Origin: Rhizophagus clarus | Taxonomy: Eukaryota; Glomeromycota; Glomeromycetes; Glomerales; Glomeraceae | NCBI GenBank assembly: GCA_015698045.1 | Contig: BLAL01000085.1 | Span: 1 to 64,000 of the forward strand | Direction of reading: 5' to 3' | Length of the DNA stretch: 64,000 bases | The notes under the pieces: model-generated | What the model was told of the DNA's origin: nothing | The model's input: the letters and a program-made list of their open reading frames with translations, nothing else | Databases searched by the model: none | Part shown: piece after piece, positions 37,075 through 49,425 of the stretch | Layout: each line of letters starts with the position of its first letter | Position numbering within the stretch: position 1 is the first letter of the stretch | Program-made: the position numbers and the translations under genes

Positions 37075-37330
37075 ATGCTAATTTTTAATATTGTCTGGGA
37101 TGGTTGGACAAATATATCTAAGCTGAGCATGGTTAATTTTATTATTACGAATGAAAAACATCAAAGTTAAAATATTTAGATACTCATCATACCAAAAATT
37201 TTATGTTTGAAGCACGTAAAAAGGTTGGAATGAATTTTGAACTGATAAATAAATAGGATTCATATCTGATAGTGGATAAGCACAGCGTCTTATACATGAA
37301 GATTTTATTTTAGAGTTTTACAGTACATTA
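37075..37330 (+). pseudogene. hAT-type transposase relic
   Basis: 37075-37170 reads IVWDGWTNISKLSMVNFIIT then NEKH before a stop. This is the DUF659-like start of the hAT catalytic region, which usually reads DGW(T/S)N..G.S..NF....P. The following 150 bases continue out of frame (for example GFISDSG near 37257). No inverted ends were found around it. Confidence 0.5.
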
Positions 37331-37654
37331 ACTAAAATAATATTGTTAATTCATTATACTTTCAAAAAAAATAAAGAATTTAGAAATAGGTAGAAAAGTT
37401 CTTACCATACTTTGTATAGCTCATTAAACAAATCTGCCTGTAAAAAATTTGATATTTCTTGTTTTATGTGTAAATTGTATATATAAACGTACCACTGCTT
37501 GCTAAGAAAATCAATAAAGTATTTAAGCACCTTTATTTAGTTTTACTTTAATAGGGCCAAAGAAACCTGTTCATATAATATATTACTAAAAATTTGTTAT
37601 CATCGAAACTTGATAGTTATAATTCTATTGTTTTTGTCATTCTGTGAATTATTG

Positions 37655-38516
37655 CTATTGAAACTCGAATTTAATATTATCGAGTGAATTTAATACTTCT
37701 AATCGTTCTTTACTATTAAGGCTTGCATAAACCTTAAATTCAACATTTGAAGGGCATCCAATAACTTTGTACAATGTTTGATTTTTCCATTTCTTATATG
37801 GAATTATTCCTCCTTGTACATCTATTTCTAAATAATTAAAGTTAAATTAATTTTATTAAATAGTATAAATTGTCTCATTTAATTTATAAAGATAACACCT
37901 ACCAAACTTTCTTTTTAAAATTGCTCTAACTTTGTCCCTTGCATCTGTACTATTTGGCTTTGCAAAATTCAAATCATTTAACAAACCTGAATCAGAAGGT
38001 GATTTCTCCATAGTATTTTCCAATATATTACTAGGTTCAACATATCTGATTTTTTCTACTTTTTCTAAATCAAAATTTTTTCTTTTTAGAAAAAAATTTT
38101 AGTTAAAGAATAAAAAAAGTTAAATAATATTTACCTTTTCTCTTTAAAATGGAAAAACAACGAAATGGAACGATTGATTCATTTAAAAAATTATATGCGC
38201 GATAGAAGTCTTCCCCAACATTCGATCCAAACCAGTGACTTCTAAGTTCATCATTATTAGATACTGTAATTGCAATAAATTCAATACCACAAGCGACTTG
38301 TGTTAATTGGAACTGATTTAAAATCAATTAGTTTGTTATTTGCTAAATCTGTACTATTATATGATTGTAATAAACAAAAATACCATTTTTCTTATTTCTT
38401 GAATTGCTTTATCTAGTTTTGCTTTTCTTGCTCTTGCATTGGATATGTAAGTTTCATTATCTTTTAAGTTGTTAACATTCCTTGCTTTATTTTCAAAGTG
38501 AATACGAGTATCACTC
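37655..38516 (-). CDS. Unrecognised four-exon gene, 5' exon not found
   Basis: Four exons join with consistent phases: 38516-38384, 38312-38135, 38064-37903, 37827-37655 (TAG at 37657-37655); at least 214 residues. The reading includes HFENKARNVNNLKDNETYIS, QLTQVACGIEFIAITVSNND, ELRSHWFGSNVGEDFYRAYN and NQTLYKVIGCPSNVEFKVYA. Introns are 71-75 nt with GTA donors and (C/T)AG acceptors. The first listed exon begins at an acceptor (TTATCAG), so a start exon should exist upstream, but none is obvious before the divergent gene. I do not recognise the family. The Lys/Arg-rich first part might bind nucleic acid, which is only a guess from composition. Confidence 0.6.
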
Positions 38517-38623
38517 CTGATAATTTGTATATATTAAATGATGGGGATAGTGGTAATTTATATTAACAATATAAAAATTGTATTTATCTTATATTAATAT
38601 TAGTGTTACCATATTTATTACAG

Positions 38624-39476
38624 TTGATTTATCATGTCGGTATTTATCCTTCAATAAATTGGATTTTGAATTCTTATATAATCAGCGAAAATTCCATGAA
38701 TCATATAGTTCAAGACCTCTTGAGCGAAAATTTAAAATTGTTGGAGGAAATTCAAGAATAATAACAGAAGGACCAAATTCAATTCAACCAAATATGGCCA
38801 GTCATTTTGTTGCGTACTTCACTAAAAATGAAAATCCAGAACAAAGATTCATAACTCAAAGAGAAAAACGATGGAAAGATAATCGAAAAAATATTGCTAC
38901 CACATTAGCACAGTTACACGTTCAAGAATTAGCTAAATCTAAAGATGGAAAGAAATCAAATAAAAAAAATGTCCAGGAAAGTTTAATTAAAAGTAAGTTT
39001 TTTATATTAGTTTATTAAAGAAATTTATGTTTAAATTATTAACATACATTTTAAAAATAGTTCCAAATATCGAAACTGCAAATATAACAGAAGGTTTTCC
39101 ATTAATAAAGGGAGATTATTTATTTGTTCGATATGGTTCTCAGATGTGCATCGGACGAGTAGAAGCTTTATATTTTGAGGCTTATAATCACCATTGTTAC
39201 ACTGATATGCCTATTAAAGATTTGAACGATATTTCATATATTTCACTACATGTATTTGTTCCTTTACATTTAGAATTATTTACTGATATGGTTAAAGAGG
39301 GTTGCTATATACTTACACATCATATTCCTTCAAATGTTATATATCATATTAAACAAAATAGAGTAGTAATTGAAGGAAATTTTCTGAGAAAGTTGGAGAT
39401 AAAAAGCAATATTATTTTGATTATTTTGGCAGAAAAGATATTATTGAAAAAATGGTAAAGAGGTTGTTTTTGTAAA
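38624..39476 (+). pseudogene. Unrecognised gene, BAH-like C-terminal half, C-terminal frameshift
   Basis: Exon about 38624-38992, intron 38993-39060 (GTAAGT...AATAG, 68 nt), exon 39061-39476. The first part is basic (FVAYFTKNENPEQRFITQRE, KRWKDNRKNIATTLAQLHVQ). The second part, KGDYLFVRYGSQMCIGRVEA through CYILTHHIPSNVIYHI, has the GDYVxVR...IGRVE.xY opening seen in BAH-like chromatin modules; this is a weak resemblance. The frame shifts by one base after NFLRK, so the reading VGDKKQYYFDYFGRKDII is out of frame with the upstream part and the listed C-terminus differs. No ATG is clear, and the exon start at an acceptor (ATTACAG, 38622-38623) suggests a missing first exon. It is divergent from the 37655-38516 gene with about 100 bp between them. 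Confidence 0.55.
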
Positions 39477-40809
39477 TGATAAATTCGTAATACAATAAAT
39501 CATGTGATCTTGAGGTCTGAAATTTAATTTGCGTATTTTTGCAGGATTTTCAATATCAGGTGTCGATTTTGCGTACCGTTCATATAAAAAACCCTTGCGT
39601 ACAGCTCATAGTAAAATTTTTTTTCGCCACCTGACCCCTATATATATATTTCTGGGTCCTACTTTTGGACGATAAATAAAATTTTTTAGGAAGATTTCTC
39701 CATTACATCTAAGAAATGTACTAAAATTCCTCTTCTTTTTCATTTTATGTGGGTAACAGCTTCTCTGGAGAGGAATTTTGAATGGTAAATAAATTTTTGA
39801 GTGATGAAATAATAAGTTTCAGTATTTTTAAAACTTTTGCTTCTTTTAAGGAAATATTTACTAATGGATTCTTCTTTTTTGTAGGTCTGGTCTTCAACTT
39901 TCTGGGTAACAAATGTAAAGTTTTATACATTTTAGAGTTAATATGTTGAAACTTGTATTTTTTTAAGAGATCCTTTCAAGGTATTAGCTTAGGATAATCA
40001 GGAATCATATTTTTTAAAAAGAAATGTTTGCTATTGCTACTGCTTCTTAAATGAAGGTTTTGCTTCAAATTATTTAATCAATTATGATATCAAAGATATA
40101 CTGTATTTCCGCGATTTTTTAAGAGGATCATTTATGTTAGCATCAGATAATTAAATTCTTGGATTTTTTCTTTAAAAATTCAGCCTATAATGAAATTACA
40201 CTTTAAAACTTGTCTCAAGAAACATGTAGCTTTAGAATTTAAATGTTAATTTTTCTTTCTATTGTAATTCTATTGATAAAGTTTATTTACAATAATGATC
40301 CATATAACTATTTAATCACATTAAATTAATACAATAAATTTCATATAGCTTCAAATATATGTCAGGCTATATTAGGATAACCAATATTCGTCTAAAATTT
40401 ACCTGTAACCTGCCTATATGTGCCAACCTGAATTTAATAAAACTGCTTAAAGCTCCCTGACATGTTTAACGTTTACTTGTTAAATTATTACATCTTGTCC
40501 TTTTAATTAAGTATTTGCTAATTCCTGAAAGCAGGTTGAATTCTCAGAACACATATCTTTATTTTAATGACGGCACTGAAATTATAAAAATAATCTTGAA
40601 CCGAGTTAACTCAATCGCAAACCAACTTCATTTAAATGACATATTATAATAAATCAATAAAATACGTAATTACAAGATTAAGTAAAAATTATAATTTCAT
40701 TCTAGTCTGAAACGATTAAATTTCAATAACTATCTTTTGATAGTCTAAAAAATAACTTTTTTATCTGTTATTAGTTAATAACCTAAAGTGAAAAAGAACT
40801 TTGCAACTT
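39477..40809. other. Intergenic, no gene seen
   Basis: AT-rich. A minus-strand frame at 39745-39930 is Lys/Leu-rich low complexity and is not called. Confidence 0.5.
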
Positions 40810-41105
40810 ACTTTGTAAAATCAATTACAATTTACAAGGTATTTATAAAAGGATCAAGCAATCGAGATGTATAATAGCTTGAGATGAGTAATATTTTCTT
40901 TTTTTCCCCAAGGTGAAAAAAGGTGTAATTTCCTATAACCTTCTACCTTTTTGAATTGATTTTCGATTTCATACTCCCGTTGTTCTTCAATTAGCAAATT
41001 TGGTGCACACTTAGCATATGAACCATCAAATAATGAAAATAAGCGAAACTTCTATAGCGTTTGGCTTATCATCTGGATTTGAATCTCAACACTTTTTCGT
41101 GGTAA
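40810..41105 (-). pseudogene. 3'-end relic of an N-lobe-array kinase gene
   Basis: The segment TATTTATAAAAGGATCAAGC, the GAGATGTATAATAGCTTG part, TTGATTTTCGATTTCATA and CATCTGGATTTGAATCTCAACACTTTTTC matches the last 300 bases of the kinase genes (C-lobe end CW(D/E)SNP, then the Glu/Gln-rich tail and the last-exon end). Only this tail survives. It shows that the family once extended at least 5.5 kb beyond the present cluster. Confidence 0.7.
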
Positions 41106-41122
41106 AATCCGTGATTGTTGTG

Positions 41123-41640
41123 TTATTTATACAAAATGATGTAAATATTCATGAAAAAATTATTATCGTTCTCTCCAGGACTTTCTGTTAGACGCGTGGC
41201 TAAATTTCCCGCGCAATAGGAAGAAGTATAATTTTCATGACTTTCTAAAAAATTCTGACGAGCCATATCCAATCTAGCACCATTTAACTCATTTAACTTT
41301 TCGGGAAGTATGCCATTTTTGACCATACCTGTTGTTTTTTGCTAGCGATATTCGTAGACCATGTAGCAATTTCCCGACAAAAAATCTTCGATAAATCTCT
41401 GCACATGTCACAAAAACACAAATGAAATTGAAAAAATCAGTTCACGTGATACAGGCTCAACTTGATGCCATCGAAGAATCCAGTCGTAATGATTTTGGCA
41501 GAATTTCATCTGATTTCGACTCGATCAATGCTTCCATCGATTGTTATGCTGTCTCACAAAGAATTCAACCAGTCGATCAGCTGAGTGTGACCAGCCAATC
41601 AGAAACATCGACAGTCACATACAAGTTTTGAAGAGATTTT
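41123..41640. other. Less AT-rich island with two short coding-like frames
   Basis: The minus frame 41326-41123 (KLNELNGARLDMARQNFLES) and the plus frame 41422-41631 (HVIQAQLDAIEESSRNDFGR) have balanced composition unlike the flanks, but neither has a recognisable domain or partner exon. They may be fragments of transposed genes. The two lie divergently 95 bp apart. Confidence 0.3.
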
Positions 41641-41892
41641 TGCAAAACTTTCAAGAAATTGCATATTTATTAAATTTATTTAAAAAAAATTTTATTTTCT
41701 TTTTATTACACAATTTTTTCAAAAAATAAACAATAAACAAATAAAAATAAATAATTAATTAAAATAAAATTCTTTTAAACTGTTATATGATTTATAAACT
41801 GAATAAAACACTTTTGATATTGTACAAAAAAAAAAAGAAAATGAAAGAAAATTTGTGTAGGGAGAGGTGATGTTCTTTACAAACTGCAAATT

Positions 41893-44694
41893 CTAGTCTT
41901 TTTTCAATAATAATTCCTTAATACTTTCCATTTGTTGTTTAAGTTCATCTATTTTTTCATTAAGTTCTCGTGTAAGCTTTTCTGTTTGTTCTATTTTCTC
42001 TTTAGATTATTATTTTGTTCTCCCTCATTATCTTGCTTTTTATTATCGTTAGTAAGTACATTGGTAGGCATTACTAACTTTCTCAATTTCTTACTGATAA
42101 TCGGAGGATAATTAAACGTAGTCTGATTTTTATCAATTGCTTCAATTAAATTACGAACCTTAGTAACAGGCATTTCATAATAACTTAAAATAATTAAATA
42201 TGTTAATATACTGTATGTACAAAAATTAAAATATTTTAATATTGACAGATTATATACTATATTTTTAATACTTACATCTGATCTGGAAACCATTCCTTGT
42301 TATTAAGTCTCTGGGACTCTGTCATATAAAATAATTCAATTTCCATAATAAGCTTTAAAAGTAAAGTGCTAGTTAGTAAAATAAAATTGATATAATCACC
42401 AATGTAAAAAAAGATTACCTTTGCCTTATGAAGTAAAAATTCTTCTTCTCTCTTATAAACATTAATTTCATCGGTGAGTAATCCAATAAATAAATTCATA
42501 AGATAGATTACTGTGGAAAATGTAAAGCTAACCATTAAAATGGTCATAAGTGAATGTTCACGATAAGTAAATGATGATAAAGATCCGGAATCACCTATAA
42601 TATTATTAAAGAATTATTAAAATATTTGTTTTTCTTTTTTTTTTTTTTTTAAAAAAAAGGGTTTATAAATAATTATTACCAGTAAGAAGTTTATACACTG
42701 CTAAAAGAGAAGTAGGGAACCAATTAAACAAGTTTGTATTTGAATCAGGATCTTGAATCATAGTTGTAGCATTACTTATAGTTTCATCTGGATTAACAAA
42801 ATCATATTTAGTTGCAACATTCCGTGGATCATTATCATCATTAATACTATTTGATCTTAGAACAATGAAAAATCCTTGAGCATATCCAAGTACTATAAAC
42901 AATAAGAGCACTAAAAATGGAAAAACTCTTTTCGGAATACCAACTATCAAGAGAAAATAAATTCCGTACGTTTTAAATACACTAAGAAATAATAAAAATT
43001 TTACACCCAAAAGTATATTAGATATTACTGTAAGCCAAAGTAGTTGGCTTTTATGAACAAGCCAATAAATGGATGTCAAAATGGGTAAAAGATATATCAA
43101 TAGATCTATTAATGATTAAATCAAGTTAATTTTGATTTTAAATGTAAAGCGAATGTTATTTACCGAGTATATTCCATGTATCATTAATATAAATTTTATA
43201 ATCCCATAAAAATTGTCGTGTTTCAAGAATTAAAAATACTGAGCCAAATATAATGGAAATTATAAAAAGTAAATTAAAATAAATATCAGGAATAGAATTT
43301 TGTTCTAATGTAGAAGCTAATGCATAACAAACATAAAAAATTGTATAGAATGCCCAGATCAGATAATAGTAAAATCTTCCAAATGTTTGCCACTTAAAAT
43401 CTATAATTGCAGCAAAATTCCATAAATTATAAAATCCATCACCATCCATATTAGAAAATAGAATAGATTTTGGTCTATATAAAAATTTATTCCAAATACA
43501 ATTACTTTTTGGTGTGATTACTTTTAGTATTGAATTATTTTCAGTCTCATTATATATACAAATTTGAGGAAAAGGAACAATGAAACTGACTGTTTGGATC
43601 TTTTTCTCTACCATTTTTACCCCTGAATACCGAATTAATCGTAGTAAAATAGACTTAAAATTTTTTTTATCCATTTTTGATTCTTTAATGGAAATATATT
43701 TCGTGTATGATTGAAATGAAGCATTTTCTGAATATTTAATTCCATTACAATAAAGAGGTAATATAATAGAAGTGCATGAAATATATTTGATAATAAAATC
43801 AGGATAATAATCACACAATTCTAGTAAGTTTAAACTAATAATGTGCATGTAATTTTCGGGATAATCTAGAATTGATTCGATAATATTATTAATGATTTGC
43901 TGAATAAAATCATTATGGTTATGTTTAATCGCTGTATTTAGCATTTCAATTCCAAATTTTACCAATATTAAACTATCACTCATAAAATCTTCAACTATTC
44001 CCTCTCCATTCTCCTCAAGTAACTCCATAGATTTTGATAATGGTATTGAGTGTTTTGAATCATCAAATTCATTTTTTAAAATATTATCAATAAGCTGCTT
44101 GTATTGTTGTATATCTTTTATGAACGAGTCATCGTCATCATTTTTTTTGAATTCTTCATAAATGTCATTCCATTCATTATTATGCCAAAAGTATCGATGT
44201 CTAAGCCCATCTTCATTTATTGTATAAATATCGATTCCTTTCATATTAATTAGTACCAAATCCTGATTATTATTTAATAGTTTAAATAAGAATATACGAT
44301 GAACATAACGATCCTGTATAACATCATCATTTTCTTAGTTAACAAGAATAAGTTTACAAAGACCTCTATTTTTAATTTTAACCCTATCTTTTAACTCATT
44401 CTCTTCAGACGATGTAACAAAACCAATGATGCCCCGCTCAATGATTTCATTAAGCATTCTTTGTATAATTTTAAAATTAGATAAAGAATAAATACTACTA
44501 GTTCTATTTGATAATTGTTGCAAATTATTTTCATCTAATCCATTGGTGACACAAACATTATTATTATCGATGAAAATTTTTTTTGTTTAGTTTAGTTATC
44601 ACACTTGTTTTATTAAAATCATCGGAAATATCAATTTCATCATAATCTTGATAAGGATCTACAAGTCTATGACAACTATTCTCTTTATTATAAA
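41893..44694 (-). pseudogene. Broken TRP-like ion-channel gene
   Basis: Readable from 44694 to the stop at 41893. The order is a cytoplasmic part (EEFKKNDDDDSFIKDIQQYK), six membrane segments (TM1 FGRFYYYLIWAFYTIFYVCY, TM2 NLLFIISIIFGSVFLIL, TM3 LLIYLLPILTSIYW, TM4, TM5 FPFLVLLLFIVLGYAQGFF, TM6 TVIYLMNLFIGLLTDEI), a pore-like LLTGDSGSL before TM6, then a coiled-coil tail (KLTRELNEKIDELKQQMESI). Introns lie at 43163-43106, about 42674-42595, about 42421-42360 and about 42291-42217. Three breaks: a frameshift in a homopolymer near 44585, TAA at 44335-44337, and a frameshift near 42003. The 5' part, where relatives carry a long N-terminus, is missing because the reading begins at the Helitron 3' end. 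Related channels are amplified in Glomeromycotina. Confidence 0.8.
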
Positions 44695-44786
44695 CTAGGG
44701 TACTTTAGGTACTGTGAGTGAGTTTATTGATAATATTTATAAAAATACAGTATATAAATAAATATAAAATTAAAATTTTGCTAGTT

Positions 44787-47700
44787 CTAATAATATAAAT
44801 TATAAGTATTGTACATTGAATCAAATTTTTGTTGCAATCTATCTAATTCTAATAACATTGAATTATCTACTTTAATTGCATCTGGATCAAAAGAACGAAT
44901 TTCTAGATTCTGCCAAGATGTAGTACGGCTCATTGATACATAGGCTTGTCCATTAGCAAACATTTGTGTGTCTAATGATACAGTTGTATGTGGTAAAGTA
45001 AGACCTTGTGTCTTATGTACAGTTAATGCAAATGCATTTTGAAGTGGAAATTGTGTTCTTTGTGCTGAAGCTCCATTGAAATTAAAATAAGCTGTTAATT
45101 TTTCTACTATTACTTGATTTATTCCAGATTTTACAGGAAATACTACTTCTATATGATCTTCATCTATTAATTTTGTTATTATACCAATTGATCCATTACA
45201 AAGTTCTTCATTGAATAATTTGTTTGTTAAAAACATAACTCTTGCACCTTCTCTTATTATTAATTCAGATGGAAGATTAGTATAATGCTTAAATTGTTTA
45301 TCATACTCTTTTGGTATGCATTGTATATGATTAATGGAATCATCAGCTACTGATATTAAAGATTCAGAAGGTATGTCTTTAAAAATAGGAAGAAAACCAC
45401 AAATTAAATTATTAATTGAATCAGCTTCATTACGAAATCCAAGAATATATGTAGTATCAAGTGATGCCGAATTTTTTTGATGATAGGATCTTACTTTTTC
45501 TTCAATTAATTTTTTTGTTTGTATGCTTACATTTCCTAATCGAATTTCCTGTAATATGTTGTAAAATAATTTATCACTTTGTTGTCGGTGAGCAGTAGTT
45601 AAAAAAAGTGGAAAAAATTCTTGCCATTCTGGTGCATAAAAAACTTGTTGTCCATTAACAGGTGGAAGTTGAGCAAGATCTCCAATAAGTAAAGTTTGAA
45701 TTCCACCAAAAGGAACTGGTATTTTATTTATTTTTGCAAATAATGAACTAATAAATGATAAAAGATTTGCTGATACCATTGACACTTCATCTATTATAAT
45801 AGCTTTGATTTTGCTAAGTTCTTGCATTTGTTGATTATTATAGAAAGACAAAGTTTCAAAATAATTTTGAGTATTTCTAATATGTAATGCTGAATGTATA
45901 GTTTGACCACCAATATTTATTGCTGCAACTCCAGTAGGTGCCATTAACAAATAATTAATATTACTATTAGTTAAAAAAGTTTTAATTTGCTGTATCATAA
46001 AAGATTTACCAGTACCTGCTGAACCTGTTAAAAAAAAGTATGGGTGTTTAAAATATTCTTTTTTTCCCCAAGTATTTGTAAGAATATTATATATTTTATA
46101 TTGATCATTAGAAAACATTATTGATGAAAGATTTGTTGAAATATTAGGTTGATGCATTAAATTAATTAATTGATTACCAATTAATCGTTGCAAATCAACA
46201 TGTAAAGAAGTTACTAAATTATCAATTAAAATTTGAAAATTTGTTGTATATGTATGAATTTTAGATTGGGTTGAATTTTGTATATAATTTATGACTGTCA
46301 AATATTCATCAGGAAATTCAGCTTCAAAACAAGCTTTGTATGTTGAATGAAACATTTTTAAATCAGCCTCACTTCGAGCAGGCAATCTGAGTAATAATTG
46401 CTGATAAAAAAATGATTCTGAATGTTGAACTGTTAAGTGTTGAAATTGTACAAGAATTTCTTTTTGTCTTTTTCTTACAAAACGATTTTTTTTATCTATA
46501 TAATATATTCCATTTGTTGGTTGCTTATTCTGTATAATAAATTTACGATGGTATAATGGATATGTTATATCATTAAATATATTATCAGATGGACGATCAA
46601 AATATTTATCAATTGCATCATCCCAATATGGAGATAATTGTTCTTCTTGTTGTAATAAATAAAGTAGTTTAACTGATTTATTTCTTATTTCAGGAGGAAT
46701 AGAAGGTAAAAATTCAACAGCAATTGTTGATCGACATATTGAATTTCCAAGTAAAAGAATCATTAATTCCATTGATCCAAGACGTCTTGCTAAAATATGT
46801 TTTCTAAATGCATCAGGTTCAGTAATATCAAAATATTCTATAGGTTCAGATTTTGTAACATACTTAGTCATATACTTTGCAAATTGACGTGTTGTTACAT
46901 ATTGAAAATTAACATGACCATTCCATAAAAATAAAGTTGGTGCATGGTAAGGAACAACATATAAATCTTCTTCCTTAGTGCGTCGATAAATATATCTTAA
47001 AGATTTAGGATCTTCATATGTAGAATTTGAATAAGGTTGAGGAAAACCTTTTTTACAACGTGAACCAGATGGAACAGGACCTCCACAACGTGAATCACAT
47101 GTATGAATTTGATGCTTTTTCACTAATTCATATAATTCTGGTTCTAAATTAGGATCAGGCATATCTGCTCTAATAACATTTGAATCAATTAATTCTGGAA
47201 TTGATTTGGACAAATAAGCAATTCCATGTGTATGAATTGCTTCACGGTTTTGAAATTCATCTCTTTTAAAATGATGTAACCAATTTCCCCAATCAGTTAA
47301 ATTTGGATTTTTCCAAAGGTATTGATGTATTGATGATAAACGATGATGATAATGTAAATAAGTATGAAAAGGCCAATTTGAAGGAAGTGTATCTTTATTG
47401 TCAGTTTTTGATAAAATATCATGTAAATGTGTCCAATGATTTTTAGCCATAGTCATTGTATAAAAAATTTGTGGAAGTCCAAAACTTTTAACTATTGTAT
47501 TAATATGATATTCTTTTTGACGAAAATAAGAATCACCAGTTCTAATATAAGAAGGAATTGTTGTTGTTTTTGTTTCATTTATAATAGGCCGACCAGTATA
47601 AATACTATTTGTAATAAAATCTGCAGTTGTTAATTGTTGTGATGAAGCAACATTACGTTGATTTAATATTCGAGTTCTATTTTGATGATTTCTTAATTTT

Positions 47701-48899
47701 TCAATTGTTAAATATATATAATGAGGCCAATACCATGATAAACGCCATCTTGGATCAGGACAAAGCAATAATGATTTTGCATAATTACCTAAGCTATCTT
47801 TAATATATCTATTTGTATTTTCACGTTTATAAAATCCTTTTCCATATGGAAAAAGATCAGGAAATAAAAGTGGCTCAATATTATCATCATAAAAAGATAT
47901 TGGCAATTCTTTATTATTAGGATCAGTTAAGAATCCTGCCATTAATCGAGTATAATGAAAATCTTCATTATGTATTTCTGTATCAAAATCATAAGGAGAT
48001 AATACTATTCCAGATGGACGTACATTAATATCAAATATTGGTTGTGCTTGATTTTGAGAAATATTACTAGGTGAAGCAGATGGAAAAATAATTGGAGGTC
48101 CATTCCATGTTCCACGATTTATTAAAGTTTGATGATATGGTTTAAAGTAAGGATTATGATCACGTAACCATGCTGCTGCTGCATCAAGTGAAGGATTACC
48201 ATGAATTTGAATTATTATTATTTAATATAGCACCAATAGTACCAGAATATAATGCAAGTGCATTAATATTTTTTGAATATTTAAAAGTTCCAGTTAAGTG
48301 CCGATAATTAGTATAAGCATTTGTATTTGGAACACGGCCTAATGAACAACTAAGGTGAATAGGTGATAAATAAATCTGGTAATATGGGGTACATCATAAA
48401 TCTCATCTGGAATGGGATCAGGAACTGGTATTTTAAGACGATTTTGAGAATTAAAGCAAGAAGAACATGTTGCTATTCGTTTGGGTTTGGAGTTATCTGT
48501 ATGAAAAACTAATTTAATTTGTGGGATATTTTGATATACTATTTCTAGAGGATATTGAATATTTGCATTATATAACTCCCATTTTGCTTTTGTTGGATAT
48601 TGTAATCGAGAACAATAACTGCATGGAACACATGGGTATTGAGTAAGAACATTTTTGTTAAAATGGTTTTTTAAATTATAGAGTTTTGTAGAAGGATTCC
48701 AAACTGGAAAATAGGCTCTAAAAGTGGTTTCAGATGAATGAGAAAAAACTTGAACTGGATTTCTAGAATGACTTGCATTAGCATTTTGACGAATTGTAGA
48801 GCTTGAAAATAATGAATTATCAAAATTTTCATCATCTGAAAGTGTTTCAAAATCATTGTCAGATAATTCAACTCTCCAGTAAGTAATATTTGAATTCAT
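44787..48899 (-). CDS. Helitron Rep-helicase
   Basis: The main frame 47942-44787 (1051 codons) holds the Rep domain: HUH motif IHTHG (His 237 and 239) and tyrosine motif YMTKYVTK (Tyr 357 and 361, Lys 364), the two-tyrosine form typical of Helitrons. A PIF1-type SF1 helicase follows: Walker A GSAGTGKS (about 640-647), Walker B IIIDE (715-719), GDLAQLPPV (754-762), HKTQGLTL and VSMSRT near the end. The N-terminal zinc-finger region sits upstream at 48899-48339 (CVPCSYC, later CSSC). It is joined to the main part by a stretch with about two frame changes (48.20-48.36 kb), so the full protein of about 1370 residues is interrupted here although all catalytic motifs are intact. Rep nicks and transfers one strand; the helicase unwinds. 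Confidence 0.93.
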
Positions 48900-48995
48900 G
48901 GTTATTTATTATAAAGAAATTATAAGAATATAATAAAATTATTTGAAATAGAATAAAGAGAATTTTTTATTGCCTGCTTTTATTTCTTTTAAAGT

Positions 48996-49425
48996 GTAAT
49001 TTGCCACAAAAATTTGGCCGCAGGCACAGTAATGACACAGTAAATTTACTGCAAAGTTCAGCCACATATGCAGTAAATTTTGCTTAGCAATAACACAGTA
49101 AATTTACAGTAAAATTCAGCCACATATACAGTAAATTTGCACAGTAATAGCACAGTAAATTTACTGCAAAGTTCAGCCATATACACAGTAAATTTGCACA
49201 GTAATGGCACAGTAAATTTACTGCAAAGTTCAGCCACATGCACAGTAAATTTGCACAGTAGTGGTACAGTAAATTGCCACATACACAGTAAATTTGCACA
49301 GTAGTAGCACAGTAAATTTACTATAAAGTTCAGCCACATGCACAGTAAATTTGCACAGTAATGGCACAGTAAATTTACTGCAAAGTTTTACCACATACAC
49401 AATAAATTTTGCACAGTATATTTTT
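48996..49425. repeat. Minisatellite with CAGTAAATTTACTG palindrome
   Basis: About seven units of roughly 57 bp contain CACAGTAAATTTACTGCAAAG, TTCAGCCACAT and ACAGTAAATTTGCACAGTA. CAGTAAATTTACTG is a perfect 14-bp palindrome recurring in most units. The array lies between the two Helitron genes. Minisatellites inside Helitrons are known. The minus-strand frames here (MWLNF.VNLLCYYCANLL) only mirror the repeat. Confidence 0.85.

Noticed and set aside
47427-47633. Plus-strand frame inside the Helitron Rep gene
   Set aside because: Antisense shadow of a strongly supported coding region.
49058-49339. Frames rich in Cys/Leu/Trp (VNLLCYYCANLL repeats)
   Set aside because: By-products of the 57-bp minisatellite in two frames.
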